A stretch of DNA of 64,000 nt from assembly GCF_018139145.2 (NCBI RefSeq), contig NC_059478.1, positions 14,367,001 through 14,431,000 on the forward strand, given 5' to 3'. This DNA comes from Gymnogyps californianus. Its lineage: Eukaryota; Chordata; Aves; Accipitriformes; Cathartidae. Of the stretch, positions 12,345 to 26,075 are shown one piece after another; the first letter of the stretch is position 1; the number at the start of each line of letters is the position of its first letter. Below the pieces are notes generated by a model that saw only the letters and a list, made by a program, of their open reading frames with translations, was not told the origin of the DNA and searched no databases. A program made the translations under genes and the position numbers.

Positions 12345-13369
12345 ACCTCATCTTCTGTCTCTGAGGCTTTTCTGAGCTTTGGTGCAAATGAAATATTCAC
12401 TTTAACCCATGAGTTCAAGGTTATGAAAAACACTTCATCAGAGTAACAATGATGTAATTACAACTGTAATACTTCTTCAAAACATCACCAATGCCTTCTA
12501 ATAATGTATTACATTAATACTTCATCAGAAAGTTGTTTTCCAAGACACAAATGGAGCCAGAGAAGATACGTATCTAGAGAAGAATACCCATCAAAGACAG
12601 TAGCGAAAAAATCTATTTTATGAGAAAGGAAATAAACTGACACGTTTTTCACTGTTGATTTTTCCAAAGAAACTTCAAGCTTTTTTTTTTTTTGCTTGTT
12701 TAAATGGTTCACCACTTCTATTCTGTTCCAATGCAAATCTTTATCTTAACCTGCTTGTTATAACAAGCTATAACTACAGAACATTTTCAAATTAATTAAA
12801 GCTATATTGTCTTGAGCCTTAAAAACCCAGTGCAGCTTTTGATGTGTATATGAGAGGGAACAACAAGAGGGAGGAAGGAGGTTACTTTACTATAGGTTAC
12901 TTAGCTATAAATTATTCTTAGGATTATTTGGTAGTAAAAATGAGAAGTAAAAATAAGAATGTTATTGTGAAATTAGTCCCCTGCCCATCCCCATAATATT
13001 TCATATAAATAGTAACTGCTTCTCTTAGAGGAAGAAATGATGACTCATGCAGCCATGTCCTGGTAGTAATGAGCTAGCTGAGTTACCAAAAAGAAATTTT
13101 ATATGCAGCAACCTGAATCAGGCACTCTGTTCTAATAAATTCAACTTTAATGAGAAAAAGAATCAGACTTTATATATGAAAGATGTTGACTCTACTCAAG
13201 ATGATCCTTATTGCTATGAGTATTGCCTACCATTAAAAAAGAAAATGTTCACTGTCATATACAATATTGGAAGGGGAAGTCAGGAAAGCATTAATCTTTC
13301 AGCATCAAGTATATGCTACAGGATAGAGCTGCCAGTGACTTTAAAATAATTACAGAATACACAGGAGGC

Positions 13370-13422
13370 AGCATTAATTGAAATCAACAGGTGTTTTCCA
13401 CTGACTTCAGTGACACCAGAAT
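13370..13422. repeat. ancient palindromic amniote repeat fossil
   Basis: The arms attgaaatcaacaggtgttt and ccactgacttcagtgacacc form an imperfect inverted repeat. They match the style of an old element seen many times in turtle, crocodile and bird DNA, in which a GAAGTCAATGG-type core faces its own complement. Only the core is left. The orientation is not meaningful because the core is nearly symmetrical. Confidence 0.4.
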
Positions 13423-15772
13423 GTAACATTCTCAAAACTCATTGTCAGAAATTTCAGCCCTAATAACCTAACTAACCTGATCTAACCAATAGTAAAGTCA
13501 TGTATTTAATAAGTATCCTAACACTTGTACTTTATTCATTTGAGTATGGTGTTGCTGAATCATCAATACATTCAGACAGAGGAAAACACTGGTAACTTGT
13601 CTATTCAGTTGATTTCTGCTACAAATTGTTTGTACAAGATCAATTCAACTCAAGTCGAAACTGCCATGCCCCAGCTGATCTTACCATTCTTACCACTTTA
13701 TCTTAAATTTAATACTGAACCTTTCCTCCTACCCAAGATGTCTCAGTCTATCTTGACCTGTTGGACTGTGAAGTCATCTCTGTCTATTGATGAAATTTCT
13801 CCTTTTTTCAACCAACACTCCTCAGCATTTGTGTTCTTCCCTTCCTTCCAGTTTATGGTGACTACAAGTTGCTGAAGGATTATGTCTATCTAGTTCAGTC
13901 TGGTCACATGATGATAAAAAAATTGCTTAATGTAGAGCATATAAGTACTTCGGTTAGCTTTGCTGAATCAGGATGATTTTAGTTAGTTCTTTTAATCTTG
14001 TTGCCTTATATTGTTTTAATAATCTTCCTTCCTCAGAGCTAAATGCTTATGTTATTTTTGGCTATTTGGTAAAAAAATGTAGTTTTATTATCTTTTTTGT
14101 TTGTTCTACAGTGCAAATATGAGGGGTTTGTACGAACTACCCATATATTCAAATTTCTATTTGGAATTAGTGCTGTTCTTAAGTAATTACAGTTGTAATA
14201 AAACCATTAAAAAATCTTTGTATCTGACAAAAAAATAAAAATCCTTTCATTAATTGTCTCTCTATTCTTCCTATGCATTTGGGTATGAAGGCTGAGGCAC
14301 TGGCAGTCTACCAGACTTCTCAATGGATAATTTCCTCTAAATGATGAACTAGAGCTATTTTTACTTCTGTATTTTTATATGCTCCACTAGCTTCCTTTTT
14401 GTTATTGGTATGAGGAAGTCATTCATTTCATTGTTACGGGATAGTCAGCTTCTTCTCTTTGTCCCTCTCTCTCTTTATATATGTCCCTCTACATACACAC
14501 CCGATACATATATATCTGTTTACTCATTAAAGTAATTAACGAAACTCATCTTGGTATCAAAACTAGGAAACTCCCAATACATCATTCTTTGTTCATGCAA
14601 TTTGAAGTGAAATATTTGAAGTGAAATCAAGAGTGTTCTAACACTGAGCCTTTAGTGTTGTCAGTCAAAATAAGAAGGGAATAACAATAACAGTCTTTGG
14701 GATCTTCCTCAGTAATTCCAGAGCATCTAAGTTAACACTTCCATCTACTAACTTTTGTCTTACCTATGTCCTGAAGCTAGAGCAAAATACTAATAAAGCA
14801 GCCTACATCTCATCCTCAGTCACAAGTGAAATGTTATGCCCTAAAATTGTTTAACAAGCTAATTCGTCTGTTTATCTTCCATACAAGCAACTCCAGCTTT
14901 TCTTCTATATTCCCCCTCATGTTTGCAAGGATTACCCTATAAATACTGTAAAGATACTTTTTGTCCCCCTTTAAATCCTTTATGAAAACCCTGCCTTTCT
15001 GGGAAGTCTACAAAACCCTTGATGCTGATATGCCAGGAAGTAATCTATCTTTCTAACTGGCACTATTTATTGGGTTTCTTTACTCTTCTATTTGTCATAC
15101 CTATCCACCATCTTATGTCTTAGACTTAATTCCTAAGCACCTGGGGCAAGGATCATTTATTAACTCTGTTTGTACAACATCAAGTGCAACAGGGTTATGA
15201 TTTATGCCAGAGCTGACAAATTAAATAAATAGCCTGTCTTTCCCCTGAGAGTCTCAAACATTGGTTTTCAGGACATTTGTAAAACAAGTACTGGAACTGA
15301 ATAAAGTGACTTGGATGGTGAGCACAAAAAATAAATTCTATGGACATTTCTCTCAAACTTAGGAATGCATGCTTTTCAACTTTGCTGATTCTCCTAAATA
15401 TTTTTGTTTCAAGAAATCTTTCAACATTTTTTTTTTCCCAAATACAAACCCCTGCATAAAGTGAACATGAGTTTAGGTGCAGGAATAGAATACTAGAAAC
15501 TATGGATTTATAGATACAGATATCTATCAATTATAAGACACACAAGCAATGTTTGTTCATTACTCTCTGGTTCTCTGGCAATCACTTGGTCGAACCTTAA
15601 GATTCCCTTTAATCAGAAATGAAGTAAACACATCTGAAAGCCACATACATGCACACAGATTAGGTTTTACATTCATAAATATCTCCAAAGGGGTTTATCT
15701 ATCTAAGGGTTCATATGACATATCTGTTTTATAAGGAACTACACGGCTGTGTGCATGCAAATTATATAGTTT

Positions 15773-15805
15773 TATATATATATATATAAAAACCATATAT
15801 ATATA
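15773..15805. repeat. TA dinucleotide microsatellite, interrupted
   Basis: Eight TA units lie at 15773-15788, followed by aaaacc and a second AT run at about 15795-15805. The array is AT-rich with no other feature attached. Confidence 0.9.
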
Positions 15806-18644
15806 ACGGGCCAGTTATACTTTGGCATTCCAACTTTCTGAATGTGTATTATTCCTTCTGACTCTTGAGAATAATATAAAAGAGATTTTTTAGAAATGGT
15901 TTTGATGAAACTGATGAAAATCTGTTGCACTCTTCACTGATAAGAGTCAAGCAGATTCAGTCAGAAGCATTAGCCTTCTATTCTGTCACTAGAAGGCTTT
16001 GAAATCAACCCACTCAACATTTAAAAGTTTCAGCTTGCTGGATTTGGAAAATATCTATATAAGCCCTTGCCACTATTTCATGATAGGAGACAGAGAAAAG
16101 ATTATGTCCTTTCAATCTTTTACTCCAATCCAGCTTAACTAGTGAAAAGCTCCTACTGAAGAATAAAGAGTGGTGGTTTTAAAAAAAGGGGGAATAAAAG
16201 GCGGGGAAAGAGAAAAGAAAAATGAACTGTCATGGCAACTGAGAGACTAATTCAATCTGGCCCATCCTAATTATCACACCAGGGCAAATCCTAGATTTTG
16301 AGTGACTTAGTACAGAAGACAGGTCAAATTGGACTTGATATTACCATTAATCTATCATAGACCTCACAGCGAATTGGCATATGGTCCCACATATCCTATC
16401 ACTTAGTAACAGAATTCAAAGGCTTCATTTTCATCATTCTGAAAGACAGTTTTTCAAGGTGAAAGTTTTTTCAACTCAGTGACCAATATAAGCTTTTTAT
16501 TCATGTAAGCAGACCTGCCGGTCTAAGTGTTCATAAAAGGGGAAAAAAACAAGTCATCAATTACATGCTTAAAAACATATGTAACTTGACAAATATACTT
16601 GATATTTACTACAATACTTCACTGAACAGAACATGCTCGTTTCAGGATAGTAGTAAAGTGGCACTGATAGCTAAGACCTTTTCTCTGGAGAGGCTAGGGT
16701 CACAGCTCTCACGTAGGCTAAGAGAAAGCTTTTCAAAGATTCAAAGTTTCCCAAAAAGCTTATCTTCAGTAAATATGGAAACAGACTGCACACTCCTAAA
16801 ATTCAAGCCTGCACACTGTATTGGCAAAAAAAAAAATCAACTGTGGTTGCAAAAGGATGCAAAAGAAAGGATTTTCAACACCACGTATATGACAAGTTGT
16901 TATTATTTCAGTACAGATGCAATTAGTGTGATCTGTAATCACATTCAAATTATATGTGCAAATTCTGACCTCAGTTAAACTACAGAAAGAATGAAGAAAT
17001 AAGCAATCTGCTCCTATAAACTGTTGAATTTTCTGAAAATCTGACCCCAGGGAGATAGATTTCCTTGGTTAGTCTTTCCAAGACTGAAACCATGCCCAGC
17101 CCTATTATTTTTCAACATTCAATCAAATTTAAATAAATACAGTTTTCCCCTCTCAGACTGACCATACTTGTGCACTTGTGCTATTGAAACTGAAGAGCAT
17201 ATGATTAACAAAGGACAAAGCAAATACAGAACACTAAGACTGTAATATTACATTTCCTCAGGAAGATGGAATTGTAAAAGATGGGGAATGGCAAAAAGAA
17301 CAATAAATAGAATCCCTTAGAAAGAGGTTTCCTTTCACAATTGGATAGAAATCCAGCTGATAAAACTGGATAAATATCAGATAGATTATTACAAGCTACA
17401 TTTTAATATTCTAGTTAATTCGATTTAAGGCCATTTTCAGAAGGAACAAGTTTTCTGCACAGGTAGACACACTAAGGAAAAAAAAGAGAATTAATTCCAA
17501 CATGCAAGGAAAACATGCTTTAAAACTATGTGTCAGCAGAAAAGCATTGTTACATGGAAGAAGGAAAAGTACAAAGTAAGGATTTTTCATATCAAAGGCA
17601 GTGGCTGACAAGAGAACAGGCATCAGCTTCCTGAAAGAAAGAACTCTTCTTCTCAACGCAGTCTGACATGAACCCTCTGGGAGAGAAAAAGAACCAAATC
17701 AAAAGTACTGACATGACAATGGCTGACGTTCTTTAATCTTTGTTACCTGTGTTCCATACAACTTAGAGGCACAGCTTCACACAAAACAAAAATTCTGGGG
17801 ATTTAAGAATAAATCTGTCCTACTCTGCTCTTTTTTTAAAATGGCAGGCCTTATTCATCCTATGCCTATTTTTCTGTTTTTGCTTCTGGAATAGCAACTA
17901 ATGATTTATCTTGACAGATACAAAAGATTGCTGAGGGGGAAGGTCCTTCTGGCCTATGGCAAATGAAAATGATTACAGAGAGATCTAGACTGTGAGATGT
18001 TACAGCAGTTGGAATACACACTGGCAGAGAGGAGGCCCACTGGCTGTCGAACACCAGATATAGCATGCAATATTATATGACTTGATCATGAGTACCATGA
18101 TAGAAGCATATGTTGTGCTTCTCAGGTAAATTAACCATAATCATACCTCACAGATATCCATGTATATAATTTATTCTCATATGCTTGTCATTCAACTGAA
18201 GCAGTTGCTCTCCTGTCTAGACATGTGAATCATTGTCATAGTCTGTAGTCAAATTACCATCATTGGGCATGAGTTACTTTACTGTGGGATCACAACTATT
18301 ACCTGATGAAGTAGCAATGGCATTTTGCAATCACTTTGCACTGATTTCTCACTCACTGCTCATCTCTGTGTAGTCAGACAACTTAAGTAATTTTGTAATC
18401 ATAGGCTATCCAACCACTCTAAAATGTTATCACAGTCACAAGAAATTATGCGCTATTATAGTCAATGGATATCAATACAGCACAGCTGGGATAGCTAATG
18501 GACCAGGCTTTTTCTAAAGTTAAGGTCTTTGGAATTTTCTAGTGCTGTGATCAACCAGTAATTTAGAGAACATTAATTAATTAATGCTTAGTTAATTTGC
18601 ACAGATTAATGCTAGAAACCACATATAGTATCAAAGCTATTAGA

Positions 18645-18712
18645 CCAAACCAGGTTGCTCTGGGCTTTATCCTGTCTGGTCTTGAAAATCTCCAAGCACT
18701 GGAAGACAGAGA
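18645..18712 (-). mobile_element. old CR1 LINE fragment, - strand
   Basis: The + strand shows ccaggttgctctgggcttta, then ctgtctggtcttgaaaatct and ccaagcactggaagacaga. This is the complement of the conserved CR1 3' block (Q-A-L-S-N-L-type codons), also seen in the clearer copies of this window. It is short and diverged, so old. Confidence 0.7.
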
Positions 18713-21700
18713 TATATAACATCCACAAAATTTGCACTACAGTTTACTGAAATACACAGGAATTTATGTTTTTAATCAAGCCTGTATCCCAGCAATGAAG
18801 GCTCTGGATAAATATATACTAAGATGCAGTTATAGAATAACTGATATAGATCAGTTAAGGAAAAGAGATATCCAGTGAACAGCAACAGAAGTGGAAATGG
18901 GTCAATGTATTCATATCAAAGATTGCTGTGTGTCATTATCATACGGCCTTCTACTGCTTGTTTTCCTAGTGAGTTTAATACTGCATGTGACACAGCTATA
19001 CCCCATTATGCATTACAGACACTGTAGGTTATACTGCTAAGCTTGGTTCCCTTCCATAATTATTAAATCACTTATTTGCTTTTGTTCTTTAGATTTATGT
19101 CATGCAGATTGAACTGTGCAAAATGATACCCTTGCAGTGAATCAGTAATAAGCACTGCTTTGTTTCATTGTCCAAACACAAGAAAGGACACTTATCTGAA
19201 GAACTGCATTTGCATTTAAATACTTCTACCTTATAAAAAGCACCTTCTAGAAGTATTAATTAGGCTACAGTATTAAAATACTGTCGAGAATGTGCTTAGT
19301 TTAATAACAGCATGTCGTAAGAACTCATTTAACGCAAGAACAGTACAGTTACAGAATTACGATTGTTTTATATTACTGAACACCATTCATATATAAACAA
19401 CAGGTTTACATATCATCTTTCTAAAATTTCTCTTACACAAGAGTATCACAGAAGTCTTCTGTGGAGAATTAGGTAGTTATGCATTGCTTTTATAAATAGC
19501 ATATGCTGCTCAGATTATTAGTTTGATATGAGTTCATCTGATTGCCAGGAATTAAATCAAGCAAGGCTGCTAAGATGAAAATCAATAGCAAAGAGCACAA
19601 TGAAAGAAACAAGATATTTATAGTAGATAGCTTCAAAGTAGTTAAAATAACATTGGCTTGAGCTATTTACCAGATGGGAGCTAGTGGTCTGGCACCACCC
19701 AGGCTGCTGGCTAGGTTTATTCTTTTCTGGCTGATAGCCTATAGTGGAAGGAATTCCCAAACCTTAAAATGTTGGCCAAGGAAAGCAGGAAAAGCTGAAT
19801 AACTATCAGGAGCTTACAGCTTAAAACCACATGAAAGAAACAGCTGGATAGTTAGGGAGGTACCAAATGTGTAAGACAGAGGTACAAAGAAGCCTGTTTT
19901 GCATACTAAGTAGCTAGACTTGAAATCATTAGTTTCCAGAGTTAACAATTCAGGCACTTCAAAATGCAGACATTCTTTGTAAAATACAATCCTGCCTTTC
20001 AATTGTCTAAAGTCATCTTATGTTCCTGATTTTCCTCCTAGCTCTACTGCTATGCATTACTTTTTCACTGCCAGAATTCTCATCCTCCTTTAACGTGAGA
20101 AGGCTGACCCACCCTCTTTCTTTCAAAGCAAACAGAGCCTGTGCTTCTTTCAAACACAGTATAGTTTAAAGAAACTCTTTGAGACGAGTTTTGAAGACAA
20201 CTCCGTCATGTTCATGCTGTTAACAGCTCTACACAATGCTATTTGGGAACCTAGTACCAAACTTTTCATGATAAAGATTTAACGTTTTATCTTCCAATGT
20301 ACAGTACAGGTTCAGAATTTTAACAGACATTTCAGTATCTTCTTACACTTCCACGCTCCATCCATTTTATTTTTCCTAGTATCATCCAGTACTCTTTCCG
20401 TTTTCTTAGAACAGAAATATCATACTCCAGTTCTTCATTTTTTTAATGCAACTGCAGGAAAATTTCTTACACAGGAGAAGTGTTCACTATAAAATATGCA
20501 AATTCCATTAAGAAAACTAAGAAGGGTGGACTATATCTTCCCATTACCCAAACAGTAGAAAATGCAGAATTAAATTAATACAAAATTCAAAAGACAAAAT
20601 TGGGCAAACTTAGAGTGCTGCCACATTCCAGTTTAAGAGAAAACAACATTCAAAAGACAGGGGTGTGAATGGCCTTAGGAGGGTGTTGTGTGGGGGAATA
20701 TGAGAAAAAAGTGAATGAAATACTTGAAAATTCTACAGAAGAAGGAGTACCAAGTTATTCCAAAGATGCTCAGTGCAAAGTCTTTTAAGGAGACTAATTT
20801 ACAGTTTCAAAAATAGCTTCTTCAAATGAAATCAACATTATGGATTCCAAATTTTGGAATCACAATACCACATCTGCTCCTCTCACATCTCACCAGGCAA
20901 AGCATTGCACGTTCAGTAAAAAGACGCATGGGACCATATATGACCTGGCAGTGACAGCAGAGCACCATTTTGTAATTTTTCTATCATAACAGACAGATGT
21001 CATTCAGGTTGTAAAGTTCCATTGTGATGTTGAACACATGGAATATAAACAAGCACAAAGTTTTAAAGCTTTCCTCCTCTTAAAAAAAGAAAAAAAAAGA
21101 AAAATCCCCCAAACCCCCTGTGCTTCCTCTCTCCCATCAAACTGTTTATCACGTATTGAATGAAAAATCTATTTCACATATATGTACAAGTATTTTACAG
21201 CATCTTCCATGCCATGGAAGCATCATCTGAAGCCTATTATGAAGATCCCAAATGCCCTTTTAATAATTGACCAGACAGGGGGTGCTGTATAGTTGAGGGC
21301 GGGAAAGGGGTTTGAAAACAAGCTTTACCATCTCTTTCCTGATTAAGATTGAAGATTAGATACAACAATTAGTACTTAAAGCTCTACATATTATAGCACT
21401 TAGTAATACAGTAGGAATTAAGAAAAGGTTTACAGACCATTTCATTGCAATGAAATGCTCTGTAATCTACAATAGCATGTGCTTACCAAGGAGCCAATCT
21501 CAGTTTGGAGAGGAAACAAAAATTTGACTCCAAGATAAATTACTAGATACTAGATTGTTAGTCTCTGGGCAGTCTCATGCCTGTCTAGTATATTTGTCAC
21601 GTGAAAGTGTTTCCTAATGATAAATTCCTGTTCCTTACATATATGAAACAGAGACAGTGCAAAACTGAGTGCAGCTAATCTTTCCTACTGAGCTGTGTAA

Positions 21701-24700
21701 ATAATTACATTGTCCTTGTGCTACCAGTGAAGCTAATGGAGCAGAAAAGAGGCTGATTCTTTGCTTCTGAAATTGAGCATATCATCTGGGCAACAAAGGT
21801 TGACTCGTCTGGTATTCCTGTTACCTTCTGAAATACCCAGTGGCTAATATGAAAAGGGCACAGAATGGGTTTATGTAGGACAAAAATGAAATTACTTCCC
21901 TTGACTTACTAGACAGTCTAGACAGTGGTTCACAATATGCTGCGCATCTGCCACCTCTAATTCATGCACGGGACTCAGTATATCGTCTCCTTTGCTATTG
22001 CTCTGCCTTTCAGAAGTGGGAAAGAAGTTGGGTAAATAATGACGTAAAGACAATAAAATGCCTGTCCTCCTAGTTTGGTCTGATACCTGTCTGGCAGTAG
22101 TTCTGTATTTGTGCCAGACTACGCTGACTGAATGCTCACTGTGTCCTGTCCATGTCTCACCCCTTTCCTGTCAAAGTATATACACATCTTTTACTGAGCT
22201 TTCACAATGGGAAGGTTCAGTGTACTTTCCTCATCTATCCGATGAACCATTTCATAGTCACCTCTTGTGAACTGGTACTTTTTCTCTGAAGCTGATCATG
22301 AATTTATAGAAAATATGAATAGTTCAGACAATGGCATGTATTCTGCTTGCTACCTGAACATTATAATTATTATCCTCATGCAAAATTTCCCACTACTATG
22401 TGCTGCACTCAATAGGTTCACTGCATCTTAGAAAGTAAAAATAAAATTACCATTGGGTCTGGTGCCCACGAAATTATTCAGTGCTGTTTTATTGAATTGC
22501 AGACTATGGCAGTTAAAATGAGAGATAAATTGATAAAAGATGGTTCATTGTTTTTCACCTTCTGCCATTTTCCCCCATCAAAATCCTGAGCATCACATCA
22601 CATCGCTTTCTGACATCTCATTTGAAGGCCTATCCTGCAGTAATTTTATCCATACTGTACGTGGTAGCACAAACACAGGAATTTATTTGCGTATCCCCAA
22701 ACAGCAATGCAAAGCACTACTCTTAGGAACTGATGGAGCTAAACTTTGTTTAGAAAAGTTAGTCTGGATACTGTCAGACATACATGTAGAAAAAAGGAAT
22801 GGGAAGGCAACTTGAAGTCAGAAACATCTGATTTATACTGGTATAATGCAGAGTAAAATTTCATAAGATAACTTACCATGAAGCCAGTTTGTAGTATGAA
22901 CAAGTCTGAGTAGCAAACAGCTGAAGGAGCAAGAAAAATCCTTCATCTACCTCAGGGACACTAGAACCTCCTGCTGTACATGGTTTTGGGGAACTGGTGG
23001 TAAGACTGGTAAAGAAATACGGTGAAAATAACAGGTGTAGAAACAGCCCAGCAACAACAGCAGACATTCTGAGAGCCTCTAGGTTATGCCTCAGTTCTCT
23101 CTCCCCATGTTTTGTAACTGGCTGTTCTGAGCTTCTTTTCTCTGTCCTTTTTTCCACAGTATATTCACTTCATGACCACTCTACCACTTGATTCCATTCT
23201 CCTCCTTTTACTTTGTCATTAATGCATTTGCTTCATCCCAGCAGTCACTTGGCTTGTCAATAACACTCCTCACTCACATTATGTCTGTCACATCAGTTTG
23301 GATTGTGAGCCGAGACAAACACTGCACACTTTTGTATTTGTCCACTGCGTGGTGTGGCAGTGCCTTCTCTCTGTTGGTCATTAGGCACTCTCATAATCTA
23401 CCTGACTAATAATAATTGTAACATACTGGGCAACTACACACAGCAGAATGTCTCCTGTGCACATGTTTTAATATAAGAACTGTGACAATTAACTTTTTCA
23501 CTGGTGATATGTAAAAACTGAGTAAGCAGTGGGAGGAGGCTGCTGAGGGGTTAATTACATGCCTTGCGGATGCTGAAAGTGCTCAAGCTCCTTGGTACTC
23601 ATTATTTAGTCTAAACAGTATTGGCGAACATTTACCATTATGGCTAAGTTCTGTCAGCATTCATTTACAAGCAAACAAAAGTAATGCAGACGGCAGATAC
23701 AAACAGAGCCATGGCCCATTTCCTTTCAAATAAAAACTGTAAATTATTTCTATTGGGAATGATTTAGAAAGAGAAGTTCAGCTGATGGTGTTTTGTGTCA
23801 AATACCAGAAATATACAGATCTACTTCTACTAGGCAATTGCCTTTTTTTTCCTCTTACAATGTTCATCTAGAACAATAGTAAGAGAGTAGGACCTTTAAG
23901 CTCTTGCCTGAACATGTCTGTCCATTATATTTTTGTCAAAAGCTGACACACAATCACTTATTCATCCACTGATAATGTCAGATGCCTTCAATCAGTGTGC
24001 AGAAACTATCGTGTTTTATACTTACAGAAAAAACAAGTATCAAATCCTTAACTTTATTTGTAGCTCCTAAAGAGTCCAGTTTGACACACTACTTTCAACT
24101 ACTGTCAATTCTGATGTTTTTAAAGGTGTAAAGGACAGAAATAGACTTAAGGTGGGAATTTCAGATTACTGGTGCCATAAAATGTCTCCAGACCTTTCCA
24201 GAAGTAGATAACAAGGACATCTTTAATGAAGACATTGGGTGATATTCTCAAGTAATTTCAAGTGAAATTCAAGTCACAGATTTGTAAAGCACAAAATACA
24301 AAAAATAACAGTAAATTGAACAAGTCACTGTTTTGATTTGAACAGAATGCTGATCAATTCTAAATAAGAAACTCTGAAAACCATGAAAAGGATGAACTAA
24401 CATTCATTTTGATATTATTGATCAGTTTGACTCTTCCAGATAATTCTTAAAGCTAGTATCCACAGAGATTAGAAAATATTTTATAATTAATTTCTCTTAT
24501 TAAATTCAATTGTTTACTTTTCTATGCACCTAATAAAGGTTAACCTTTCTGTTAAAATTACTTCTCAGAATAAGACTTTCTTTTCCTTTGTGCAACATGT
24601 GACCCACTAAGATTTATGGTACATTTGCACAGATGCTGTCTTCATATTGCCTCTCTCATAGTTCATACATACACCCACACACAGTCGATACTCCCCCCCT

Positions 24701-25180
24701 CCTTTAACATAAAGAAGTTTTTGGTTTATATTCGTCTTTTCTTCAATTGCTCCATAACTTACAAAAATATGTAGCTTAGGTGGCTTGTTAAAGTATCAAG
24801 TTTAAGCTCCAACAATATTCCCATGTACACTAGAAACACATACAAAGGTCCCGAGGTCTTTACCCTGTTCTTCATGCTGTTAGCTCTCAACACATTTTTC
24901 AAATACATTCTCTGATCCTCTAAACACTTGCTCTGTCATTCAAGTACAGCACATACTCACCCAAACCTATTGTCTTCTTTTTTTCTACAATGGTTTTCTG
25001 TCTGCTTTTTTCCTCTCAGTCTTGCCTTTGTCTCCTAACTAGTATCTGTCTTCTACTGCACTATCCTTCAGTGAAACAGATAGAAAGAAAGAACTGATTG
25101 CTGGGTATGGAATCTATGGGTACATCGCTACTGTCACATTAGCTCACACATAAACCCAAATTCCGCAGTTGCTCGTACAG
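18713..25180. other. AT-rich non-coding stretch
   Basis: About 6.5 kb with no recognisable gene, RNA or transposon. The sequence has A-rich tracts (for example 21079-21105) and C- or T-rich tracts (24694-24703). Open frames are at most 94 codons, overlap on both strands in places (22873-23191), and carry no domain. Confidence 0.55.
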
Positions 25181-25275
25181 CCTAGTGGTTTACTCACCCT
25201 CACTAGGGCCTGGCAGTGAAACTCAGACATATACAGGGACCATCCTGAACTCCAGTTCTGTCTCTGCAGAGTATG
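25178..25275 (+). repeat. possible second tRNA-SINE fossil
   Basis: The string cagcctagtggtttactcac resembles the A-box region of amniote tRNA SINEs, and ccagttctgtctctgcagag about 70 bp further resembles the segment after the B box. The B box itself is not recognisable, so this is weaker than the fossil at 8797. Confidence 0.25.
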
Positions 25276-25959
25276 GATGACATAAATTCGAGCATCATAG
25301 CATGGCAAATTTGAATCCATATGAGATACAGCTTACAAAGATCCTACAGACAGCATCTGAACTTCGTATTGCATTATATGCTTGGGGAATAGCCCACACC
25401 AAATTGTGAAACTTCACTGAAACAGCTTCAGACTTCTGGATCTGTTCTATTATTTCTTAATTTAAAAGGGAAAGGGAGTTTCTCCCTTTACTGGACGCCA
25501 GTTGTGAGAATGCTGCACACATGCTAAAGCTTTCGGTTTTTATTGGAGGCTGTGGTGTGCATTTATCTACTCCTAATGAAATGCACCATTAACATCTATA
25601 CTAAGTTGCTGGAGAAGGAATAAATAAATGAGAATCCAAAATAATGTCAACAGCCAAAGGAGAGTAAATAATAATAATTAAAAAAAACAAAAATCGCACA
25701 AGCAAGTTTCAAACACACATGGTAGTTACAAGGTATTGTCTGTATAACCCACAGGAAGTGCATCAAAAGATTCAAAATCTTTCGTATTCCTGACTAAACT
25801 TAAACAATGCTAATGGCATTAAAAGGCGTTATGGTATTGAACAAATGGTCGGATAATATCACTTTTTACAGCAATGAAATAAAACAACGGGAGAGGTAAT
25901 GACTTTCAGAAAACACAATTTTCTATAATTGTCCAGTGTATTAGAGCAGGAAAGCATGA

Positions 25960-26075
25960 ATTTTAAGAATTTTCCAAGTGATTTAGGAATCCAAGTCACT
26001 TCTTTCAAAGTGACTTTGACATGGACAAGCCCATCTTTAACTGAAAGTCAGGGGGAGTTAAGCTTTTAAGTGATT
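25960..26075. repeat. ancient inverted-repeat element fossil
   Basis: The segment holds the alternating blocks aagtgatttaggaatccaag, tcacttctttcaaagtgact and tgaaagtcagggggagttaa followed by gcttttaagtgat. The GTGAYTTAGG-type block and its complement recur within about 110 bp, which is the organisation of an old palindromic, non-autonomous amniote repeat. A related block occurs at 32083-32125. The family name is not known to me with certainty. Confidence 0.45.

Larger units (their letters stand above)
12345..18640. other. AT-rich non-coding stretch
   Basis: About 6.3 kb without recognisable genes. It contains A- and T-runs (for example T at about 12681-12693), a TA microsatellite (15773-15805) and one palindromic fossil repeat (13370-13422), listed separately. 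Open frames up to 137 codons (16565-16978, +) lack domains, splice context or codon bias. A 25-codon frame after a weak acceptor at about 17920 ends at TGA and is not supported further. Confidence 0.55.

Noticed and set aside
16565..16978. 137-codon frame, + strand
   Set aside because: Reads through an A-run and has no domain or exon signals.
17920..18000. Exon-like 25-codon frame after cttgacag
   Set aside because: The pyrimidine tract is weak, the frame closes quickly and no donor or polyadenylation signal follows closely.
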